Origin: Planctomycetota bacterium
GTDB taxonomy: Bacteria; Planctomycetota; Planctomycetia; Pirellulales; Lacipirellulaceae
NCBI GenBank assembly: GCA_029259975.1
Contig: JAJDEE010000079.1
Coordinates: 1-7,507 of the forward strand
Length of the DNA stretch: 7,507 nucleotides
Direction: 5' to 3'
The notes under the pieces are model-generated. The model searched no databases. It had not been told where the DNA came from and saw nothing but the letters and a program-made list of their open reading frames with translations. Position 1 is the stretch's first letter; every line of letters begins with the position of its first letter. Both the position numbers and the translations under genes were made by a program. This document shows positions 1 through 5,644 of the stretch, in pieces.

Positions 1-178
1 AATAGGCGTCGTTGATGCTTTTCATGAATCGCTCCAAATGGGCATTCAAATTCGGACTTCGCGGAGGTAGCAGCAGAGGATGGATTTTTTCGTCTTCGAG
101 AAACTGACGAAACGACGAACAAAATTTTGTATCACGGTCCATCAGCAAGTATCGTTTACCGTTGAGAATTAAAGGCAC
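1..178 (-). pseudogene. Transposase / integrase-core (rve, DDE) remnant, continues beyond the window start
   Basis: The reverse strand translates to the C-terminal half of a retroviral-type integrase core as found in IS3/IS481-like transposases. Visible motifs are GKRYLLMDRDTKFC, holding the second catalytic Asp, and LPPRSPNLNAHLERF, holding the catalytic Glu about 34 residues later. This is the usual D-(about 35)-E arrangement. The reading frame is still open where it leaves the window at base 1. At its 5' side it is closed by an in-frame TAA at 179-181, and the sequence upstream (182-307) shows neither the first catalytic Asp region nor the DNA-binding domain in any frame I checked. The piece therefore looks like a 5'-truncated remnant. 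No terminal inverted repeat or target duplication was found. It lies 130 bases beyond the 3' end of purD and on the same strand. A short expressed ORF from the GTG at 178 or ATG at 142 is possible but unlikely to be a working transposase. Confidence 0.8.
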
Positions 179-307
179 TTACTCCATAAATAGCTCTGAC
201 ACCATAGATGTCCCCCGCTGGCTGTCATGCCGTCTTTGCGTCAATTTACTTCTTCGCACACTATAAACTCGACCAATGGCGAAGCAGCAACAGCCGCGAC
301 GATTGAG

Positions 308-1612
308 TTACGCCAGCGCTTTATCCGAAATATCTTTGCGGCACCAAGCTCCATCCCAGCGGATACATTTGACGGCGGTGTAAGCTTGTAGTTTGGCTTG
401 CGAAATCGTGTCGCCTAGGGCGGTTACACCTAGTACACGTCCGCCGTGCGAGACCGGCTGGCCATCCCAAATAGAAGTGCCGGCGTGAAAAACTTTGACG
501 TCGGGCAGCTTGGCCGCTTCGTCGAGGCCGCGGATTGGGTGGCCTTTAGTATAGCTACCTGGGTAGCCTTCGCTCGCCATCACAACGCAGACTGCGGGGC
601 GTGGATCCCAACGCATCGGTTTAATTTCATCAAGTCTGCCGTCGACGGTCGCTTCTAACACATCGACCAAGTCGCTTTGCAGCCGCATCATCAGCGGTTG
701 GCATTCGGGGTCACCGAATCGCACGTTGTACTCCAGCACCTTGATGCCTTGTTTGGTAATCATCAGCCCGGCATAAAGTACACCGCGAAACGGACGGCGC
801 GAGCGTTTCATTTGATGGACAGTCGGCACCAAAAATCTTTCTTCGACGGTACGCATAATTTCTTCGGTCACCAGCGGCGTTGGGCTGTAAGCTCCCATGC
901 CGCCGGTATTCGGGCCGTGGTCGCCGTCGTGAGCCGGTTTATGATCTTGCGCGGCCGGCATCGCAAAAATAGTACGCCCGTCGGTGATCGCCAAGATGCT
1001 CACTTCTTGCCCGACAAGGCGTTCTTCGATCAACAACTGGCTGCCGGCTGCGCCGAATTCCCCTGTTTTGCCAGTTACGCCGCTGCCTGCGATCCGCTCG
1101 ATGGCAGCGAGGGCCTCTTCGCAGTTGTCGCAGACGATAACACCCTTGCCCGCAGCTAGGCCATCGGCCTTCACCACAACGGGCACGTCTTCGCGATCGC
1201 GCAAGAACAACCGCGCCTTGCCGGGATCGTCAAAAGTATGGAAGTCGGCCTGGGCGACATCAGCATGGCGGAGCAAATTTTTGCAGAAGACTTTGCTCGC
1301 CTCCAGTTCGGCAGCTTGCTGGCTGGGACCAAAGGCACGGAGACCCGCAGCCGAAAACGCGTCGACCGCTCCGGCGGCAAGCGGGACTTCGGGGCCGATG
1401 ACCGTCAAACCGACTTCGTTTTGCTTGGCAAACTCGAGCAGTGCGGGGATGTCAGAGTCGGCAATGTCGACATTCTCTACAGAACCGTCTTGCTCGAGCG
1501 CCGTCCCAGCATTTCCTGGCGCGACAAATACGCGATCGACTCGGCTGCTTTGTCCAATCTTCCAAGCCAAGGCATGCTCTCGACCACCTCCACCAACGAC
1601 TAAAACCTTCAT
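308..1612 (-). CDS. purD: Phosphoribosylamine-glycine ligase (GAR synthetase), PurD
   Basis: This cytoplasmic ATP-grasp enzyme joins glycine to 5-phosphoribosylamine, the second step of de novo purine synthesis. The 434-residue product is close to the usual length (about 430). Family landmarks in order: N-terminal dinucleotide-like glycine motif VVGGGGREHALAW (5-17), APGNAGT (31-37), GPEVPL (73-78), ATP-grasp loop KADGLAAGKGVIV (148-160), QDHK (222-225), GPNTGGMGAYSP (233-244), and the metal/ATP-binding NVRFGDPE (296-303). The C-terminal domain ends in the expected GGRVLGVTALG (390-400) and RWDGAWCRKDI (418-428). The start was set at the ATG at 1612: it begins MKVLVVGGG like other PurD proteins and has GGGAGG six bases upstream. 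An in-frame start at 1642 would add ten residues outside the family alignment. No frameshift or missing catalytic motif was seen. No other purine gene adjoins it, so it seems to be transcribed alone. Confidence 0.97.
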   Translation of the reverse strand: MKVLVVGGGGREHALAWKIGQSSRVDRVFVAPGNAGTALEQDGSVENVDIADSDIPALLEFAKQNEVGLTVIGPEVPLAAGAVDAFSAAGLRAFGPSQQAAELEASKVFCKNLLRHADVAQADFHTFDDPGKARLFLRDREDVPVVVKADGLAAGKGVIVCDNCEEALAAIERIAGSGVTGKTGEFGAAGSQLLIEERLVGQEVSILAITDGRTIFAMPAAQDHKPAHDGDHGPNTGGMGAYSPTPLVTEEIMRTVEERFLVPTVHQMKRSRRPFRGVLYAGLMITKQGIKVLEYNVRFGDPECQPLMMRLQSDLVDVLEATVDGRLDEIKPMRWDPRPAVCVVMASEGYPGSYTKGHPIRGLDEAAKLPDVKVFHAGTSIWDGQPVSHGGRVLGVTALGDTISQAKLQAYTAVKCIRWDGAWCRKDISDKALA

Positions 1613-1618
1613 CCCAGG

Positions 1619-1624
1619 CCTCCC
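1619..1624 (-). promoter_or_regulatory. Shine-Dalgarno of purD
   Basis: On the minus strand GGGAGG lies six bases before the ATG at 1612. It is a strong match to the anti-Shine-Dalgarno and decides the start in favour of the MKVLVVGGG form over the upstream ATG at 1642. Confidence 0.75.
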
Positions 1625-1716
1625 ATATTTCCTCAATACCATCAGCTGCTCATCCGTGTGAGCAATTTTGCTGATTCTAAGGTTCTGCGTGAAGAAGAGA
1701 AAGCCATCACCCGATT

Positions 1717-2027
1717 CTATGTCCTTTGTCCCCTCACTTGGTCAATACAGGTCACCTGATGGGCGCGGCTAGCAGGCGCGTAGGCCCCCAGCATTTCTAA
1801 CAGCTTTGGATGAGATTTCAGCTCGGTTTTAGATCGGAAATAAAGGGCGGTTGACAGCATGCTGGCGAAATCGTAAACCTATGGACACAAGGAGTTTGTG
1901 AAAAAGTCATACTCTTCTAAGTAGACATACAGGTCCTCTTTGTTGGCAGGCCGCCTGGGCTTACATAGCAGGCTTGCTTGATGTCCGTCAGGTAGTAGCA
2001 GAGTTTTTTGCGTGGCGATTTAGTCAT
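1717..2027 (-). pseudogene. Decayed small gene of unknown function (frameshift plus internal stop)
   Basis: On the minus strand an ATG at 2027 opens MTKSPRKKLCYYLTDIKQAC and continues to GGLPTK. The frame then stops at a TAG (1917-1919). Moving to the neighbouring frame at the A-run near 1938-1940, as if one A had been lost, restores coding-like sequence: EDLYVYLEEYDFFTNSLCP, an in-frame amber TAG, then VYDFASMLSTALYFRSKTEL and KSHPKLLEMLGAYAPASRAH, ending at TAG (1717-1719). The total is 311 bases, one short of 104 codons, as expected for a single-base deletion. The restored protein of about 103 residues is mostly charged and helix-prone, with no signal peptide or membrane segment. I do not recognise the family. 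Nothing else fills the purD to Rieske gap. A readthrough product is conceivable, but two independent lesions favour a dead gene. Confidence 0.6.
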
Positions 2028-2085
2028 TTCCACGTTTTTGAGAACATTGTTTCATGGGCCCTTGGAAGGGCGAGTAGAAGCGATT

Positions 2086-3117
2086 ATGGCTGATAAGAAA
2101 AAGATGTCTGTCGCCGATATCCTGGCTGCTGCCAGAAAGTCGGATGGTGAAGGAGCCGCCAGCGACGGGCCAACTGCGTCTAAACCGACGACGGCCGAAT
2201 CAGCGCCAGCTACACCAGAGGCAGCCGCGCCGGCAAAGCCTGCCGGAAAGGTAAAACCTGCCAAGTCTGCTTCTGGCGGTCGACTGAGCGTTGCCGAAAT
2301 GATGGCAAAGGCTCGTGCCGAGAAGGGCGGTGGCGAGGAGAAAGCTGCCCCCGCCGCGAAAAAATCGGCGGACAAAAAGCCAAAGCCGGCCGCCAAGAAA
2401 CCAGCCGCTGCAAAAGCGGCCACCGAGCCTCGCGATACCGCCAGCATTCTCGCTGCGGCACGCAAGTCGAGCAAAGCTGGGCCGATGAGCAAGGCGGAAG
2501 CTGCGGCAAAAGAGAAAGCTAATCCAAAGGCCAAGGCAAAGCCCAAGATCCTAGTGCCGCCGATGCCCGAAAAGCCGGCGTATGCCAAGCCTGCCTCTGG
2601 CACGAAGAAAAAGGCTAAGGGTACAGCCGACGAAGAACGTCGCGACTTTTTGTGGGTCGGTTTTGGCTCTCTCGCTGCTGTGACAGGTCTGTGGAGCTTG
2701 GCGTCGCTCAAGTTTTTGTTTCCTAACGTGCGACGCGAACCGCCGAGCAAGTTTAAGGTCGGCTTCCCCGGCGCCTATCCGGCAGGCCAAGTACAAACGA
2801 AATTCAAGGCGCAGTACGGTGTTTGGATTGCTAACGCCGAGTACAATGGCCAATCACAGATCTATGCCCTCAAATCGGTTTGCACGCACCTTGGTTGTAC
2901 GCCGAGTTGGTTGGACGCTGAGCAAAAATACAAATGCCCCTGCCACGGTAGCGGGTTTTACAAGGATGGAATCAATTTTGAAGGCCCCGCTCCGCGGCCT
3001 TTGGAGAGATGCGCAATCCGGATTGCCGACGACGGACAGATCGAAGTCGACAAGAGCCGCGTCTTCCAAGAGGAGATGGGGCAGTGGGAAGACCCCTCTT
3101 GTTATATTTCGGTGTAG
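2086..3117 (+). CDS. Rieske 2Fe-2S protein of a cytochrome bc/b6f-type complex, with a long repeat-bearing N-terminal extension
   Basis: This is the iron-sulphur subunit (QcrA/PetC role), which takes an electron from quinol at the Qo site and passes it to a c-type cytochrome. The C-terminal domain has both cluster loops: CTHLGC (266-271) and CPCHGSGF (284-291). Ligands are C266, H268, C284 and H287, with C271/C286 as the expected disulphide. A membrane anchor (about 188-211) follows RRDFL (185-189), which fits a twin-arginine export motif. Unusually, 184 residues rich in Ala, Lys and Pro precede it. They contain three copies of one motif: SVADILAAARKSDG (8-21), SVAEMMAKARAEKG (68-81) and DTASILAAARKSSK (117-130). 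The extension should stay in the cytoplasm. Length is 343 residues against roughly 160-200 for common Rieske subunits. The ATG at 2086 was chosen over an in-frame TTG at 2008 that would overlap the upstream decayed gene. Its ribosome site is weak. It is first of four co-directional genes, 75 bases before cytochrome b. Confidence 0.95.
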   Translation: MADKKKMSVADILAAARKSDGEGAASDGPTASKPTTAESAPATPEAAAPAKPAGKVKPAKSASGGRLSVAEMMAKARAEKGGGEEKAAPAAKKSADKKPKPAAKKPAAAKAATEPRDTASILAAARKSSKAGPMSKAEAAAKEKANPKAKAKPKILVPPMPEKPAYAKPASGTKKKAKGTADEERRDFLWVGFGSLAAVTGLWSLASLKFLFPNVRREPPSKFKVGFPGAYPAGQVQTKFKAQYGVWIANAEYNGQSQIYALKSVCTHLGCTPSWLDAEQKYKCPCHGSGFYKDGINFEGPAPRPLERCAIRIADDGQIEVDKSRVFQEEMGQWEDPSCYISV

Positions 3118-3192
3118 CTTTTCATCTTCGACCGCTTCGCTTATTTGAATGTTTAAGCTCGATCATCAAGACCAAGTAAAGAACTAGACGTT

Positions 3193-3969
3193 ATGCCAGA
3201 CCTCGGCGAAATGATTCGCGAATCGCAAATCTGGAAGAGTATATTTCGGCACCCGATGCCGGTCGATCGTCGCAATCGTATTGTGGTGATGCTGACCAAC
3301 TTTTTCTTGCATTTGCACCCCGTCTCGATCAAAAAGCAGGGAATCGCTCTCTCGTACACTTGGTGTATGGGTGGTGTGACTTTCTTTTTGTTTTTAGTCG
3401 AAACAGTCACCGGCGTGTTGTTGATGTTCTACTATCGCCCGACGGTCGAGTGGGCGTACACCGATATTCAAATGCTGCGCGATGTGCATTCGCTCGGTAT
3501 CCTGCGCGAGATCCATCGTTGGGGTGCCCATGCGATGGTGATCACTGTCTGGCTTCACATGTACCGTGTGTTCCTAACGGGCAGCTACAAACCACCGCGT
3601 GAATTCAACTGGGTGGTCGGCGTATTCTTATTGCTACTAACGCTGCTACTTTCGTTTACTGGCTACCTGCTGCCGTGGGATCAATTGGCCGTCTGGGCGA
3701 TCACCGTCGGCTCGAACATGGCCCGCGCGACGCCAATTCTGGGTCACGAAGGCCCCGGTCAGCAATTGCTGACTTTGGGGGGTGTCGACATGATTACCAA
3801 CGCGTCTGACGCCCGCTTTGCGCTCCTAGGTGCGCGCGAGGTAGGCGAAGAAACGCTGAATCGATTTTATATTTTACATTGCATCGCAATCCCGCTAGGC
3901 GTGGCACTGCTGTTGGCCATCCATTTCTGGCGGGTAAGAAAGGACGGCGGCATCAGCGGACCACTTTAG
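3193..3969 (+). CDS. petB: Cytochrome b6-type subunit (N-terminal half of cytochrome b)
   Basis: This is the di-haem quinol-oxidising core of the Rieske/cytochrome b complex, in the cytoplasmic membrane. Four transmembrane helices are visible at about 50-81, 108-128, 140-160 and 226-246. The haem-ligand histidines are H108 and H122 (13 residues between) in helix B, and H229 and H244 (14 residues between) in helix D. The 14-residue spacing is typical of b6 rather than mitochondrial b. Other b6-like signatures are FYYRPTV (79-85), TGYLLPWDQLAVWA (156-169) and the C-terminal ISGPL. C58 in WCMGG sits where b6 has the cysteine that binds haem c_n (FYCLGG in plants, no gap to FYYRPTV). The loop between helices C and D is about 20 residues longer than in plant b6. 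At 258 residues it is a split protein, with the rest of cytochrome b in the next gene. No convincing Shine-Dalgarno precedes the ATG. Confidence 0.95.
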   Translation: MPDLGEMIRESQIWKSIFRHPMPVDRRNRIVVMLTNFFLHLHPVSIKKQGIALSYTWCMGGVTFFLFLVETVTGVLLMFYYRPTVEWAYTDIQMLRDVHSLGILREIHRWGAHAMVITVWLHMYRVFLTGSYKPPREFNWVVGVFLLLLTLLLSFTGYLLPWDQLAVWAITVGSNMARATPILGHEGPGQQLLTLGGVDMITNASDARFALLGAREVGEETLNRFYILHCIAIPLGVALLLAIHFWRVRKDGGISGPL

Positions 3970-3976
3970 GTTAGGT

Positions 3977-4070
3977 GCGAGGATCGAGGAATGAGGAGCG
4001 AGATTTTTAGGCACGCTTTGCTCAGTTTTTCTCCCCACGTCTTTCTCTATCCTCAATCCTCGTTCCTCGC
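3977..4070 (+). repeat. Imperfect inverted repeat of GAGGANN heptamers between the two cytochrome b genes
   Basis: The left arm (3977-3997) reads gcGAGGA tcGAGGA atGAGGA. The right arm (4050-4070) is its near reverse complement, reading TCCTCaa TCCTCgt TCCTCgc, with 19 of 21 positions pairing across a 52-base centre. Each arm is itself a tandem of heptamers, extended imperfectly by a further GCGAG on the inner left and GCCTCAA on the outer right. It occupies almost all of the 110-base gap, and the right arm ends nine bases before the ATG at 4080. In RNA it could fold into a long intercistronic hairpin. It may be a dispersed genomic repeat; that is inference. No T-run follows, so it is not a classic intrinsic terminator. 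Confidence 0.75.
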
Positions 4071-4079
4071 GCCTCAATC

Positions 4080-5561
4080 ATGACTCACGGACTGACCGAC
4101 GCCCAGTTTTTTGACAAGGTTTCCTCCTTTTTGGTGGTATTTTATCTTGCGCTGGCTCTGATGAATGGCATTGCGGCACTCTATCTATGGCGCTCAGGCA
4201 AGATGAAAACTTGGTTGAAGCTGCCTTTGCCGCTGTTAGGGAAAGTTTCCATCTCCAATGCGTTGGTTTGGCTAACAGTCGGGATGGGATTTGCTGTCTT
4301 GGGCGCTGCGGCCGGCGGTAGGCCCGATTGGCTCTCTCTGCCCGAGTCTTTCCGCGACATGATCAACGAGTCGACGGGGCCTGTTATTTACAGTGCCGGC
4401 ACGACGGTCATCCTGATCATCTTGTTCTTTTTTCGCTCGTTCTTCGTCCGACCCGCAGTCGCTTGGACGATTTGGAATCTGATGTGGCTATTCCTGGGCC
4501 TGTCGATGACGGACCGCGACTTCTTCGAGATCGTTGCCAAGCCAGATAATGTACCCATTGTGATGCTAGTGTTTTTGCTGGCTTTCTTTACTTGGCTGGG
4601 AACTTCTCAAGCCGTAGCCAACGACAAGCGAATGGCCAACGGCGAACCACCGTTGGAAAAACTCGGCAACGAAAAAGTGCTCGTCTGGCCCGACCTCGTC
4701 TATCCCGAACTGATCTGCATGATCGCCCTGACGGCGTTCCTCATCTTCTGGGCGATTGCTTTGCCCGCACCGCTGGAAGAAGCAGCCAGCAGCGTCAAAA
4801 CGCCCAACCCCTCTAAGGCTCCGTGGTACTTTCTCGGCTTGCAAGAAATGTTGGTCTACTACGATCCATGGATGGCTGGCGTCGTGCTACCTAGCTTAGT
4901 CGTTGCGGGGCTGATGGCGATTCCGTACCTCGATTTCAACAAAGCGGGCAACGGCTACTACACGATCAAAGAGCGGATGTTCAGCTACTCGATCTTTCAG
5001 TTCGGCTTCCTCGAAATGTGGATCACGCTGATCGTGTTGGGGACGCTGCTGCGCGGGCCGAACTGGAACTTTTTTGGCCCCTACGAGCATTGGGATGCGC
5101 ACAAGGTACAGGCACTGAATAACGTAAACCTCTCGGAGATGTTTTGGGAGCAGTTCATGCCGTGGATATCTTCTTTTATTCCGTGGATTTCTTCCAGTTC
5201 ATGGGCCTTGCCAGGGACGCTTTCACTTGCTGATATTTCCCCATCGCTCGATCCCTCGAATTGGCCAAGCCCGATTGCTTGGCTGGGCGGGATCGTCGAT
5301 CCGTTTTTGCAGTTTTTCTCGCTGCTATTCGGGCGAGAATTGCCAGGGACGCTGCTCGTCCTCGGTTATTTTATTGCCTTGCCGCCGCTGATGGCGCTGA
5401 CCGTGTTTCGTAACTTTTATAAGCGGATGGGTTTTATTCGCTTTATGGTGATGGCCAATTTGCTGCTGTTCATGGGATCGTTGCCGATCAAGATGCTGCT
5501 GCGCTGGATTTTTGACCTGAAGTATTTGATTTCGATCCCAGAGTATTTTTTCAATTTTTGA
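4080..5561 (+). CDS. Enlarged subunit IV-like cytochrome b C-terminal protein with extra membrane segments
   Basis: The core (about 200-330) matches the C-terminal half of cytochrome b (PetD-like): VWPDLVYPELI (202-212) leads into helix E (about 208-229), then the Qo loop NPSKAPWYFLGLQEML (243-258), helix F (about 264-284) and helix G (about 304-324). The Qo motif PEWY of b6f and bc1 reads APWY (247-250), so the usual glutamate is proline. The protein is 493 residues, against about 160 for plant subunit IV. The additional N-terminal part (1-185) has about five hydrophobic segments, near 15-36, 59-79, 101-122, 126-143 and 157-175. Its only histidine is H3, so it should not hold haem. A C-terminal extension (330-493) adds two more, near 421-442 and 451-474. 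It completes the split cytochrome b begun by the gene upstream. The start lacks a Shine-Dalgarno, because pyrimidine-rich repeat sequence precedes it. The core call is firm; the role of the extensions is unknown. Confidence 0.9.
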   Translation: MTHGLTDAQFFDKVSSFLVVFYLALALMNGIAALYLWRSGKMKTWLKLPLPLLGKVSISNALVWLTVGMGFAVLGAAAGGRPDWLSLPESFRDMINESTGPVIYSAGTTVILIILFFFRSFFVRPAVAWTIWNLMWLFLGLSMTDRDFFEIVAKPDNVPIVMLVFLLAFFTWLGTSQAVANDKRMANGEPPLEKLGNEKVLVWPDLVYPELICMIALTAFLIFWAIALPAPLEEAASSVKTPNPSKAPWYFLGLQEMLVYYDPWMAGVVLPSLVVAGLMAIPYLDFNKAGNGYYTIKERMFSYSIFQFGFLEMWITLIVLGTLLRGPNWNFFGPYEHWDAHKVQALNNVNLSEMFWEQFMPWISSFIPWISSSSWALPGTLSLADISPSLDPSNWPSPIAWLGGIVDPFLQFFSLLFGRELPGTLLVLGYFIALPPLMALTVFRNFYKRMGFIRFMVMANLLLFMGSLPIKMLLRWIFDLKYLISIPEYFFNF

Positions 5562-5568
5562 TGGTAAC

Positions 5569-5638
5569 CCTCGGCCCTGCCGCGGGATGAAGCCACGTTC
5601 CATTTAACCAACACCCGATCCCCCGGCAGAGCCGGAGG
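5569..5638 (+). repeat. Long imperfect inverted repeat overlapping the cytochrome c ribosome binding site
   Basis: Left arm 5569-5588 (CCTCGGCCCTGCCGCGGGAT) pairs with right arm 5618-5638, whose core is CCGGCAGAGCCGGAGG. About 18 of 20 positions match, with one bulge and a 29-base loop. A smaller hairpin, CCGGC-AGA-GCCGG (5623-5635), is nested in the right arm. The structure fills most of the 83-base gap between the cytochrome b and cytochrome c genes. The GGAGG at 5634-5638 lies inside both the long stem and, in part, the small one. It could be a dispersed repeat, a translational control element, or both. No T-run follows to suggest a terminator. Confidence 0.65.
5634..5638 (+). promoter_or_regulatory. 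Shine-Dalgarno of the multihaem cytochrome c gene
   Basis: GGAGG lies six bases before the ATG at 5645 and fixes that start. It is the clearest ribosome binding site of the four-gene cluster, and it falls inside the right arm of the inverted repeat. Confidence 0.75.
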
Positions 5639-5644
5639 CTACAT

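Noticed and set aside
179..307. Gap between the transposase remnant and purD
   Set aside because: I checked for a missing 5' part of the transposase, a small gene or a terminator and found nothing supportable.
1613..1642. Longer purD start at 1642
   Set aside because: It adds ten residues absent from PurD proteins and spans the GGGAGG site that serves the ATG at 1612.
984..1661. Long plus-strand open frames across purD (446-1674)
   Set aside because: They are antisense to a well-supported purD and have no recognisable domains; they are shadows of its codon structure.
1647..1664. Hairpin TGCTCA-TCCGTG-TGAGCA in the purD leader
   Set aside because: The stem is only six base pairs, with no adequate T-run on either strand and no resemblance to a known purine operator or riboswitch; it could be chance.
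2008..2085. Upstream TTG start extending the Rieske gene by 26 residues
   Set aside because: It would overlap the decayed minus-strand gene and gives no family-like sequence. The ATG at 2086 begins MADKKKMSVADIL, in keeping with the repeat motif right after it.
2028..2085. Sigma-70-type promoter before the Rieske gene
   Set aside because: A TTGAGA-like element is present near 2036, but no convincing -10 box at proper spacing could be found, so no promoter is claimed.
2052..2750. Minus-strand frame of 232 codons opposite the Rieske gene
   Set aside because: Its Ala/Phe/Ser-rich content mirrors the low-complexity Lys/Ala-rich extension on the other strand, and it has no domain or ribosome site.
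3118..3192. Possible terminator between Rieske and cytochrome b6
   Set aside because: No stable GC-rich stem followed by a T-run is visible; the genes are probably co-transcribed.
5158..5194. Tandem PWISS duplication in the subunit IV-like protein
   Set aside because: Two short near-identical segments (residues 361-365 and 368-372) could be a small local duplication, but are too short to interpret.
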